This document shows positions 1-10,296 of a stretch of DNA of 64,000 bases, in pieces. The notes under the pieces were generated by a model. It searched no databases and was not told the origin of the DNA. It saw nothing but the letters and a program-made list of their open reading frames with translations. Numbering within the stretch: position 1 is the first letter of the stretch; each line of letters starts with the position of its first letter. A program made the position numbers and the translations under genes. Source of the stretch: Cymbomonas tetramitiformis (lineage: Eukaryota; Chlorophyta; Pyramimonadophyceae; Pyramimonadales; Pyramimonadaceae); NCBI GenBank assembly GCA_001247695.2, contig LGRX02003570.1, positions 1 to 64,000 on the forward strand, read 5' to 3'.

Positions 1-368
1 CTACCTGCCTTGCTCTCGGGACGAACCCGGGGCGGGCACTGCCCTACCTGCAATGGGAAGGGGCCAGGTATGGCCATGTTTTGACGTGTTCGTTGTAGGT
101 CGGACCGAAAAGCACGGAAATTCCTGCCACATGCGACCTTGTGCGCCGGAGGCCCTGGCCAAATTTTTGCGTTCCCTACCTCGCCTGTGTGATGTTAAAC
201 TTTCATTGTGGTTCGTCGACTAAGGGGTGCTGCGGCACGATTACGGTACGAGTAGGGCCCTACCTGCCTCGCCCTCGGGACGAACCCGGGGCGAGCATAG
301 ATTGCCCTACCTGCAATGGGAAGGGGTTAGGTATGGCCATGTTTGGCCGTGTTCGCTGTAGGTCGGAC
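1..368. repeat. Direct repeat around the CACTA 5' region
   Basis: Bases 1-110 and about 256-368 are two diverged copies of the same segment. Both run from a CTACCTGCCT-like start through GGGACGAACCCGGGGCG and a TATGGCCATGTTT motif to TTCGYTGTAGGTCGGACC. The second copy ends at a credible splice acceptor (GCTGTAG) at about 360, just before the first exon I can support. The repeat therefore looks like duplicated intron or leader sequence of the element. The left end of the element lies outside the window. Confidence 0.75.
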
Positions 369-3300
369 CCCCATGCCGAAGACATTGCAGCCACAGCTAT
401 TACTTCGCCCCCATGTACCCATACACCCAACTCCGAAGCCAACTCCGACCGCCGCGACATGGACTCAGACGACTCCATGCTGCCAGGTCAGCGGTCAAAC
501 AAGGACTCGGACGACTCCTCGTTGCCAGGCTTGCTTTCAAGCACTGCCTCCGACAACTCCTCCTTGCCACGCCAGCGCTCAGACACGGACTCGGACGACT
601 CATCGTTGCCAGACCTGCATTCAGGCAGTGACTCGGACGATTCCTCGTTGGCAAGCCAACTTTCGGATCCAAGGTGACATTCCGTAAGCTTGATTGCGTG
701 CTGCATTATGCAAGGACATGTTTATACATAAACAAGGGTAAGTAGGGCCTTATCTACCATGTGTCTATACTCAAGTACTGATCAAGCATGGCCATGTGTA
801 TACATTAACAAGGGTAAATAGGGCCCTACCTATCATGTATCTATGCTCAAGTCCTGATCACACATGTCCATTGCTGAAACGATGTGGGCATGGCCCTACT
901 AACACATTTCTGATTCTTTTGCAACAGGCAACGCAATGTCACCATCCATTCCTTCATGCCCCATTCAGGCGAAGAGAAGAAAACGGTGTGCACGCCGCAA
1001 GAGTTTTTCGACATGGTGGCAAATGCGAAGGGCCACCGTTCGAGAATATGGGAGTGCATCGCCGATACACTCTACCTAGAGGACCATCCGGCGAACATCG
1101 AGTATGCCGGCCACCGTTGGGCATTGGAACCTCCTGTCCACCGAAATCTTGCCATGATCAAAGACGCGATTTTGAAAGTGGTGAGGGACGACGACATTTG
1201 TATGGCTCCGCCGGACGAGTTGAATTTGACCAAGTCCGAGCAACCCACTTTGGATGACCACGACTCCATCAAGAGCAAGGATGTCACGAGTTCCGACGAC
1301 GCCAGCCCCGATGCCGATGCCCCCCCCTCCCCACACCCGATGATGCTCTTGGCCTCCGATGCCGACTCTCCGATCTCCGAGGCCGTGGCCCAAGACGATT
1401 CCCGTGCCGATGCCACCACCTCCGCACACCCGATGGTGCTCTTGGCCTCCGATGCCGACTCTCCGATCTCCGAGGCCGTGGCCCAAGACGATTCCCGTGC
1501 CCATGACGCAGACACCGAACCCATCGTCCGCGAGGTAGCCGACGAGGCCATAATGTGTACTCCGCTAAACCCGGCGTTCCCACACCCTATAGCGAGGTAT
1601 GGTTTCAAACCCGGTGTAAACATGGCGCTGTTTGTATAGGTTCTTTGGAATACACAAGGTAAGCATGGCCATGTTTGTACGCGGTTTCGTGCAGACGCCG
1701 CCGCGGAGGTGTGGAGAACGGTCCACGCGCAAGGAACGCCGTAAAGAAGCCATGTGGTTGCAGTCGTTGCGTGGAGAACAACATCACCAAGGAAGTGTCA
1801 ACGAGAACCATCTACACACACAAGAGGCTTTACGGTTGGCATGTACCTCCACAACCGGATCCGGATGCCGTGCTTCCTCTTAGGCCGCCTACCCCACATG
1901 ATTCTACCGAACCTACTTTGGAGACGGATGAAGAGATGGATGAATTCGGAGAGAAGGATTGGGGAGGGGGGTCTATAGGAGATGCCGATGGTCGCGCAGG
2001 TGAGAACCTACTATTGAACATGGCCATACCTGCCTTGTATAGCTTCAGGTAATTGGTGAACATGGCCATGTGTGCCTAATACCTGCCCAAGGTGCTCGTT
2101 GCAGTCGCCTCCCCAACTCGGCAAGAACGTGACGACACCGCCTGTTTTCACGTGAGCGTGACCTCCACACGCACGAACGGGGAGCTCCTCAAAATCGAGT
2201 ATGAGTGGGAGAAGATGATGTATTTCCTCAACCACATCGAAGGCATTGACTTCGACGAGTACGAAGGGTGGATGAAACCCGGCAATTTCGACGATATGTA
2301 TCCGGAGGATGACGTGCACATCTCTCTTCATTGCGGCAACCAGTCATGGGATGTGGCATTTCCTATCGTGGAGTGCCTTGTGGGAGTGCGATCGCACCCA
2401 ATGTTCATCCCCCATCGAGATGATGGCATGAGTGGTACCGCACACGAGGCGAATGACGAGGAGATGGATGTAATCAACGAGATACTAAAGAGCTTGGAGG
2501 AGATGGTAAAGGTGTGACCTGAAAATAACACAACAACCGTGGTGTCGCTTGCTGCTGCTGCACTTTGAGTTAATGTGGTTTCATCAGGTGAGGTTTAAGG
2601 TGAGGATATGCACTGGCTAATAAGGTACTGGGCAGACATGGTCATGTCTTGCCATTTCAAAATGTAAACAAGGCGAACATTGCCATGTTTGCACAGTTAC
2701 GTGGCAATGTCCGTCCCATTTCTAAAGGTGGTGTCAGTTTCGCAGGATGCTTCTGGTAAGGAAAACCATGCCTTCATGCTCATGCTCGATCTCTTGGAAT
2801 GGAACTTGGAGCATGGCCTTAGTCAAGGATCCTTTAACGACTTGTTGGAGATACTTCGTCTAAATTTGCCGAAGATGTTCCCGGAGGGCACTCTACCGAA
2901 GAACTACCAAGAGGCCATAGGACATCTATCCATGTATGGCTTGCCTTCTAAGTCGGTGGACATCTGTGTAAATGGATGTTGCAGATTCGACGGAGAGCAC
3001 GCAATGTGCCGGACATGCTCGACGTGTGGCGCCGATAGATGGGCCCCGGAGATGCTCGAGAAGCCGTTGGCGAGCCGGAGAGGAAAGTCCACGTTTTATT
3101 TTTGGAACCTCCCGGATCTTCTCAAAAGGAATTTTGCGCACCCGGAGCTTTGCGTGGACATGCAAGCGCACGCCCGCCATATTCCATGCGACTTGACCAA
3201 GGAGGCGATGGGAACTATGTTGGGTAAGTGAAAATTTCCAGTTCCCGATTGTGAAAGGAATGCCCTTTGAAAGCCTACTGAACATGGCCATATTTGGGCC

Positions 3301-6180
3301 CTATTCCTCTGGAAACCTACTGAGCATGGCGGTGTTCGGGCCCTGTCCTTCTAGAAACCTACTGAACATGGCCATACTTACCTGTTTATCGCAGACAGTC
3401 CAGCATGGAGGCAACGGCGGGAAAGGTACCCCAAGTTCTTCAGCGATCCCCGCAACGTGGTGATCTTAGGATGTGCGGATGGCGCCACGGTGTGGAAGGA
3501 CCTGCGCGGCGGAGTTTTCCCGGTGACGTTTCAATACCTCAATATGCACCCCACCATCCGCGGCAAGTTCGTGAACATGGAGGTGTTTGGGATATGTAGC
3601 GGCTCGAAGCCAAAAAGCACGCAACCTATCTACGAGCTATTTGTGGACCAGCTGCTGGAGTTATGGGATGGCGTGCCGTGCTACGACATCGTGAAAAAAG
3701 AAACCTTCAACTTGAGGTGCATGTTGTTTAAGATGTTGTTTGACATCAAAGGTTTGATGGATGGCGCTTGTCGCAAGGATGTGGGGGCGTACATGGCTTG
3801 CATTGCATGCAACCTGCAAGGTTGGCGATCTAGCATCTTCAAGGGGATGCGGTATACCTTCCGCACGGAAGCCGAGCCTGGTAAACAACCTTCTCTGGTA
3901 TTCCCTTGATGTACTGCACGCAAGCGACATATATTGGTTAAGTATGGCCATGCTGTGCTAGTTTTTTTCATAGACATGGCCATACCCACGTGTAGACATG
4001 ACCGGATATGGCCATGTTCGGACGGCTTCGATGATGGGTAGGGCAATGTTCACCCTGTTGCATCGCAGGTCCCGCAGAGTTTCAAAAGAGAACGGATGCC
4101 GAGATACGGCACCACGCGGCGCAGCACCAAACGCTTAAGGAAAGCGGACACTTCACGATGAAGGATCTCGAGACGATGATAAAAGCTACCGGTATAAAAT
4201 TTCCTTCGGAATTCTCACGCTTGCCGTATTGGGATGAGGCCAAGGACTACCTCATCGACTTGATGCACTTGATCAAGAATCTTGGAGAGCACGTCCTTGA
4301 CGCCGGGATGGGAACTGACTTTGACAAGAAAACGCGAACGTGGGCGAAATCTCAAGGCATTAAACCCACATGGTGGGCAACTGGTATTTTCCCCTTTCCA
4401 TAGGCCTGACCCGACGTGAACCCATCCAGCGAAACCTATGTAAACATGGCTGTGTCCAGCCGTTTTGGCTTATGAACATGCTTGAACATGGCCATATGTA
4501 GGCAGTTCTGTCCGGTTTGTTCAAAAGTTTAGCATCCATACATGAATTATGGTCGGGTCCGACACTTGAGCAGATGCGAATGGCAACTACACCAAAAGGA
4601 CATCCCCTTGGCAGATTGTCGACGTGCGCACCGCTACGGGAAGGTGCTTGAAGAGAGCCGGGGAATTCGCGAGAGAGGAAGTTGGCTTTCCACGGGAATG
4701 GGGAGCGGGTCAATGGAAATTGTTGAAACTGTCTTCAGACGGAAACGCAAAGAAGCTAAAAGCCCACGAATATTTGGTGATGTTCAGAAATGGACTTTCG
4801 CGATCCTCGCGGCATGGCCAAGGGACGATGACTCACCCAATGCACTCGCACGTTTGGTGGGGCAACTTTCAACGATAGTCCGGGAAATCACGGCCCACGA
4901 GATCGATCTGAAGGTGCGGTTCTCTGGTACCTTGCTCTCATGTTCCCTGTCGCGTCACCAAGAATTTACATTTTGTGTGAAGGCTGAATGCACATGGCGA
5001 TGCCCACCTAGTTTACAAAGTGAACATGGCCATACTTGACCATTATCCCTTAGGAACATGGTTAGACATGGCCATACTTGTTCATGATCTTCTAGGAACA
5101 TGGTTGGACATGGCCCTACCTACCTATTGTTGATGGTGAACATGGGGATTCAGGAGCTGCCGACACTTGACAAGTACATTAGAGAGTGGCTCGTCACCAT
5201 GGAGAGCTCGCGACATGGGACGAGCCCTCACTGGTGGGTCCTCAACACACATCTATTGTGTCACGTGGTAGACCAACTTCGAGACCTCGGGCCGGTTCGC
5301 GAGTATTGGATGTTCGTATTCGAGTCCTTAAATGGCAAAATCGGGAGGTGGGTGAAGAACAACGCCTTCCCGGTGCAGAGCATCATGAACGGAATGGGGC
5401 GGCAGAAGACCATTCAGTATGTACGAGGGTTACTTATGGCACTTCGCAACGAAGTTCCACGGCCACTTGTCGTCCCCGCTCTTGTACGGGACCGCGTTGT
5501 TGTGGCCGATAAAGGAAAGAAGCACACATTGACCGAAGGCGAGCGAGCGTGCATCGATGTTTGGATGCGCACCAATGTGGGGCATTACCGACGGTTGCAA
5601 GACCTGCTTGATGCATATCATGAGGACTTACGAACAAGGTAAGGCCTCATCTAATCAATGCCTGAATGAAACACTAAGTAAACATGGCCATGTTCGTGCA
5701 TGATTTCCATCCACGTTTCCACAAACTAATCACTCAGGTGATTCGCAGGGTCAAGAGAGGCGGTCGTGGCTTGAAGAAAGGACTGCAAAGGAGGATGACA
5801 TGCCGTCTAGCCGCCGACGAAGATCCGACTCCTTGGCTCGGACGACCATTCACTCCCGACGAAATCGAGTTGTTGCGTGGTTGCCCCACAAAGTGCCGCA
5901 GGTTTAACAAGGTACAAGTGGGTAACATGCGATTCCGCATCGCTGCTGTGGACAAGAAGTTCAAAACTGTCCAGTGTTATTTCCGCTCTTTTTCATCGAA
6001 CGCGTGCGTGGAACAAGTGAAGAGGAAGAGACTGATAGGTGCGTGCCTTTCTGCTTATGATTAATGAGTAAACATGGCCATGTTCTAGCCCTACCTAGTA
6101 ATGTATTGTGATAACAGGGCCATGTTCACCTAGTTTCTTTAGATACCCTGGGTAAACATGGCCATGTTCAGACGATTCCA
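60..6180. repeat. Intron-resident palindromes (AACATGGCCATGTT family)
   Basis: A 14-bp perfect palindrome AACATGGCCATGTT, with one-base variants and a companion TAGGGCCCTA palindrome, recurs in every intron of the CACTA gene. Examples are near 69, 331, 787, 1664, 2017, 2060, 3277, 3367, 3944, 3974, 4005, 4485, 5023, 5065, 5682, 6073 and 6153. Introns hold one to four copies. I saw no complete copy in the exons. Palindromic subterminal motifs are typical transposase-binding sites in CACTA elements, so internal copies could be binding sites, but that is inference. Confidence 0.8.
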
Positions 6181-6575
6181 GTAGTTTTTGCAAACTAATT
6201 CCTCAATTATACATGCGTGCCAGGCTCGCCCGTCTTGAAGACGTCTATGCCATCAAGCTTGGTGGGGTCGAGTACATATTTGTCAAGGCGGCTTGGCTGC
6301 AGAAGCCGACAAAAGCGAAGATCGCCATGTATAACCGGATGAACTCCATAGTTGGCCCGGACAGCGTCACTGGCTGTTTCTTTTGCGATGACCCCGAGAA
6401 CCCTGACACCGTCTTCGATACCACAGAGCCATTCATGCTCGCAGATCAGATCGCGTCGCAAGTAGTAATTGTGAAGCATCCTTGCATGCAAACTGCGGTG
6501 GTTCTTGACCCTCGAGCAGATTTCTTCGAGCAGAATGTCGAGGATGAAAATCCTAGCGAGGACGAGCTTGCTTAG
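361..6575 (+). CDS. CACTA (En/Spm) transposase, multi-exon
   Basis: Transposase of a CACTA-type DNA transposon, expected to bind terminal and subterminal repeats and cut and paste the element in the nucleus. Exons whose phases join correctly are about 361-673, 928-1596, 1695-1999, 2105-2505, 2746-3223, 3395-3880, 4069-4383, 4574-4913, 5154-5638, 5749-6038 and 6241-6575. The 5' start is uncertain. Exon 1 is an acidic repeat region (DSDDSSLP units); exon 2 holds a tandem duplication (HPMMLLASDADSPISEA-like). Exon 3 has a CGCSRC motif. Exons 5-7 resemble Transposase_21 (TNP2), with FPEGTLPKNYQEA, CSTCGADRW, PYWDEAKDYLIDLMHLIKN. Exon 9 (HLLCHVVDQLRDLGPVREYWMFVFE) resembles DUF4218, and the last two exons resemble DUF4216 (VYAIKLGGVEYIFVKAAW). 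A reading-frame change near 4785 inside exon 8 suggests a small indel, so this copy may be inactive. Family assignment is from motif resemblance only. Confidence 0.82.
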
Positions 6576-6589
6576 TACTTAGGCCTGCA

Positions 6590-6900
6590 GTACGACATGG
6601 CATTTGTGTAGTGTAAATAGATAGCATCAGTTTGTGTATATACATAAAAAAGGGTAAGTATGGCCCTACCTAGCATGTATCTATATACAAGTACAGTGTA
6701 GGTATGGCCATGTCTATACATAAACAAGGGTAGGTAGGGCCCTACCTATCATGTATCTATACTCGAGTACTAGTCCGGTAAGGCCATGTTTATACATAAA
6801 CAAGGGTGGGTAGGGCCCTACCTATCATGTATCTATACTCAAGTACAAGGTAAATATGGTCATGTCTATACATAAACAAGGGTAAGTAGGGCCTTAATTT
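6590..6900. repeat. Subterminal repeat units of the CACTA element
   Basis: This stretch after the last exon is a series of units of about 65-75 bp. Each contains TATACATAAACAAGGGTA, then GTAGGGCCCTACCTA, then CATGTATCTATACTCAAGTAC. The same unit occurs in the first intron (about 718-860). No gene is visible. Short subterminal repeats near an element end are usual for CACTA elements. Confidence 0.65.
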
Positions 6901-6923
6901 AGTAAGGACTATTTTACTCATTT

Positions 6924-7480
6924 AGTAAGGACTAAATAAGCGTAATAGCCCCAAAAAAACAGATTCTAAAAATATTTTTTTCCAATGTTTTCAAGTACAG
7001 CCCAGGTACAGCCCAGGTACAGGGTAGGTATTGCCCCCTACTTACCCCTTACCTACCCAATGCCCATACTGACCTAACTTTGAGGTGCTGTAACAGGAAG
7101 CGTAAAATGTTTTTTCAGTTAAATCTTTGGAGACTGTCCATAGTAAGGACTAAATAAGCGTAATAGCCCAAAAAAACAGATTCCAAAAATATTTTTTTCC
7201 AATGTTTTCAAGTACAGCCCAGGTACAGCCCAGGTACAGGGTAGGTATTGCCCCCTACTTACCCCTTACCTACCCAATGCCCATACTGACCTAACTTTGA
7301 GGTGCTGTAACAGGAAGTGTAAAATGTTTTTTCCGTTAAATCTTTGGAGACTGTCCATAGTAAGGACTAAATAAGCGTAATAGCCCAAAAAAAAACAGAT
7401 TCCAAAAATATTCTTTTCCAATGTTTTCAAGTACAGCCCAGGTACAGCCCCAAGTACAGGGCAGGTACCGAGTAGCACAA
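6924..7480. repeat. 218-bp tandem repeat, about 2.5 copies
   Basis: Units start at 6924, 7142 and 7359 with AGTAAGGACTAAATAAGCG. They include an A-rich block, two or three copies of CAAGTACAGCCCAGGTACAG, and CCCCTACTTACCCCTTACC. The third unit is partial. The period is 217-218 bp. No coding sequence is seen. It is probably part of the 3' subterminal region of the CACTA element, but I could not identify its terminal inverted repeat. Confidence 0.8.
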
Positions 7481-7992
7481 CTTTGAGGCCTCAAAAAGTG
7501 AGGTTACCAAAGCCATTCCACCCAAAACTTCGCTCCATATGTCTTACATCGACCCAAACCATCGATATCAACAATAAAAAACAAACTATCGGAAACTTCA
7601 TTTCACCCGATTTTGGCTGGTTTTGCCATTTTACTGCCGACATTGCCCAAGTAGGGCCCTACTTGGCTCGAAACACAAGGTAAACACAAGGTAGACACAA
7701 GGTTCTAAATTTGTAGGGCGCATGCATGCAGTTCTTACATACTGAATGAGGACACATGCGATCAAACATATATATGCGTTATTTCGCATCATCGTTCATC
7801 TGCGTTATCAATGCGTTCCGTCGACTGCAAGATTGTCCATTTATACGCGATGGCGCTAGCGCTCACGCTCTGCGATGACGCTTGCGCTGGTGATGGCGTT
7901 GGCGCTTGGGGTCGCTGCGGCGTTTTCGTTTGGCGATCGTCGGATCAGGCTGTCGGTCTTCGTCGCCCGTTGGGATTTGAGCTTTGCTGCTG
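7481..7992. other. No supported gene; probable junction region
   Basis: A GTAGGGCCCTAC palindrome near 7651 and short ACACAAGGT repeats at 7672-7702 suggest the CACTA element continues to about 7700. From 7700 to 7990 I see only low-information sequence, with a GCGCTAGCGC-like stretch near 7850. No open frame there has recognisable protein features. Confidence 0.4.
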
Positions 7993-8066
7993 CTGAATGA
8001 CCATCTCCGTTCGCTTTCCTCATACATAGCAAATAAAGGAAAAGGCGAACGGAGATGGTCATTCAG
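7993..8066. repeat. Long hairpin at the broken 3' end of Gag1
   Basis: CTGAATGACCATCTCCGTTCGC and its reverse complement flank a loop of roughly 18 bases, giving a nearly perfect 28-bp stem. The stop codon of the Gag1 reading frame lies inside the right arm. The hairpin could be a small foldback element or a transposon end that truncated the Gag1 element. The rest of that element (pol) is not found to the left. Confidence 0.7.
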
Positions 8067-8420
8067 ATAGACCCAAGTGGGTCAGGCGGATCCCAAGGTG
8101 GAGTGGCAAGACTCTCGAATTGCAGAGCCGCTGAGGTCGATTGAGAAAAGAACGGTTCCACATCCCGCGGCGGCATTGACGAACCAGTAGTAATCACGGA
8201 CGGGCAAAAGGAATCCAGTAATGCACCACCGGGATGGACCGCACCGTAGCCGTAGGTGGCTCCGGGCTCAACCAGGCCCCTGACACCACCGCCGACCACG
8301 AGTGTCGGCATCGCCGTAGCACTGAACAGAAATGTAGCCACCATGAAGAGAGTGAGCGCAAATTCTCCGATGCCAAATGGCCTGGAGCCTCTGGGGACTC
8401 CGAACCGCCGAAATGCCGCA
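8063..8420 (-). pseudogene. Gag1 fragment, C-terminal part
   Basis: This is the third piece of a retroelement gag on the minus strand, continuing the piece at 17269-18181 once the 8.8-kb transposon (8421-17268) is removed. Across the CGCA target site the frame reads on without interruption (Ala-rich then FRRFGVPRG). It encodes a hydrophobic segment (FALTLFMVATFLFSATAMP), a glycine-rich stretch and a Pro/Asp tail. The intact Gag2 protein at 41169-43490 has a similar hydrophobic segment near its C-terminus, so the two are probably related. The stop codon lies in the hairpin at 7993-8066. Confidence 0.7.
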
Positions 8421-8455
8421 AACACACTATTCGATGAAAATGATATTATCATATG
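8421..8455. repeat. Left terminal inverted repeat of the 8.8-kb transposon
   Basis: Begins AACACACTATTCGATGAAAA. The first 27 bases are identical to the inverse of 17242-17268, followed by a mismatch, TCAT, a mismatch and TG. The target duplication CGCA sits immediately outside at 8417-8420. Confidence 0.9.
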
Positions 8456-8693
8456 TCATTTTTGGATTTATATATATTTCAAAAAAATCAGGGTTTAGTG
8501 ATATTTATGCGCGAAATAGGGATACATAAAGGCAACACGGTAGAAAAGTGCAGTATGCGTACAATGAAAACACCGAAATATGCATACATGTATCATTCTT
8601 TATTCAAATGTTTACGAGTAGAGTACTTTTCACCCTATACCGTCGAGGCATGACTGATACTATCAGTCAGGGCGGTCGACAAATCCTACTATT

Positions 8694-10201
8694 TTATTCA
8701 TCATTCTCATCTTCCTCATCTGCATCATTCTCTTCTTCCTCAGATTCGGCAGTGGCCGCTTCCTTGCCCTTCGCCGTCGGTTCGCTCTTCTGTTTTGGCT
8801 TCGTCTCGGCGTCCTGATCGGGCTCGTTGTCGAAATTGATCAGCCGTTGCTGCGCAGAGCTGACCATGAACTGGTCGTGGTCGAAGCCGATCGCGTTCAT
8901 ACCACACCTCATGGCGGCCATGGACGTCGAGCCGACGCCGCAGCAAGCGTCGAGAATCCAGTTGAGTGGATGGCCGTTCTCATCCATCTTGCCCGGATTG
9001 TCACCGAGCATGTGGCACTGGATCAGCTCCATCAACAGAGCTTGGGGTTTCTGATGGTTATTCACGGCTTTGTTGTCGCGTTTGAACATCTGGTGCACAA
9101 CCGGGAAGCCGCGCAAAAGTGACGCGCGGCTCACACGTTCACCTTCTCCAGTATCAAAGTTGAACATCCACTCCGGCTTTTTAGTAGACTCCCCCTGGGC
9201 ATCGCTCTTTACATGGTACCCCAGGACGCCACATTCAACGTCATTGTAGCGCACGGTCCTGTTGGGGTTCATGTTCACGTTCTGCTTGTGCCAGAAGAAC
9301 CGCTCCGCGCGGCCGGAGCAGTAATTGTCAATCACCTCCAGGAAATCGCTTTGTTGGACGAAACCGCAAAAGATAGCGATAGTCCATGCCGGGGCGGTGG
9401 TCTTGGCGTTGAAAGACTCCAGGAACGGTTGCACCTCCTCCTTGGTCATCGCGTCGGGAGTCTTCTCCTTGTCAAGGGCGTAATTGCAGTCGATGATCGT
9501 CCCCGTGAAGGGCAGCCTCGGGACGTCCTTCATATCGCTCATGCTGCCCTTGACGATCTTCCAACGAGGGAACATCGGCACGTTCGTCTCATGTGTGGGC
9601 TCGTCCTCCTCAAGGCCTGCCTCTCCTGGAACCTTAAGCTCCGGCCCCTCGGTCCGCGCCTCCCGATAGAGTTTGATGTCGACTTTCACCTCGACCTGTT
9701 GCAAGCCTAGGATGTGCCCCGCGCGTGGCGCCTGCGCTTCTTGGAGATTCGCCCGCGCGTTCTCGACGTAATTCAAGATCGCGTGCGGAACTTCCCCAGA
9801 CCCCCCCGGCGCGCTCCCCCCTGAGTTGAAGGTAAGCAGCCGATCAACGACTCGATTTTCTCTTGGGAGCTCCAGTAGGGGGTGAACTCGGCCTTGAATG
9901 CGTCCCAGGTTTGCAATCCCGCCGCGGACACCAAGTGCTTCTGCACCATGCGTTCCTTCTTGAACTGGCTTATCATCAGGCCCCCCTCTTTTACTGACAA
10001 CTCCTTCTTGATAATCAGGCGCAGATACGTGTCCACCTTGTCGAACTCCGCCTCCCCCGCCAAGCCGCCCAAGTTAATCCAGAACGTCATACCCATGGAT
10101 TTGGCATTGTGGAGAAACTGAGCTTCTTCCACCAAAATGCCTGCCCCTTTAGACGAGCCCGCTCCGTGGTCCCCGCCTCCTCGTTGCACCTCGTCTTCCA
10201 T
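8694..10201 (-). CDS. Beta-class amino-methyltransferase-like protein (frameshifted)
   Basis: A two-part coding region on the minus strand. The N-terminal part starts at ATG 10201. It encodes about 130 residues of unknown function with a W-I-N-L-G-G stretch. The C-terminal part (about 9840-8694) resembles N6-adenine/N4-cytosine DNA methyltransferases of the beta arrangement (PF01555). The motif IV position comes first (IIDCNYALDKE) with MTKEEVQPFL, AIFCGF and FFWHKQN following. Later come PQALLMELIQCH and the SAM-binding motif I (WILDACCGVGSTSMAA). The usual catalytic (D/N/S)PP(Y/W) is replaced by DCNY, so activity is doubtful. It ends in an acidic tail. The frames are joined by a shift in a G-rich run near 9800, so this copy is broken or contains a sequencing indel. 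ATG 10201 sits at a perfect acceptor sequence, so splicing from the upstream gene is also possible, but the phases do not match. Confidence 0.68.
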
Positions 10202-10296
10202 CTGCAAGTAAAAAAAACATTTTTAGAATGTCTTAAAATATAGAAAAGGATGCTTTGGGGGGGTAAACACTGTTTGAAGCAAAAGTAAAAAGTAAT

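Noticed and set aside
1640..1658. 19-bp micro-exon in the CACTA gene
   Set aside because: It has AG and GT borders, but including it breaks the phase. Joining 1596 directly to 1695 keeps the frame.
4785..4795. An 11-base GT...AG intron in exon 8 of the CACTA gene
   Set aside because: Removing it restores the frame, but 11 bases is too short to splice; an indel is more likely.
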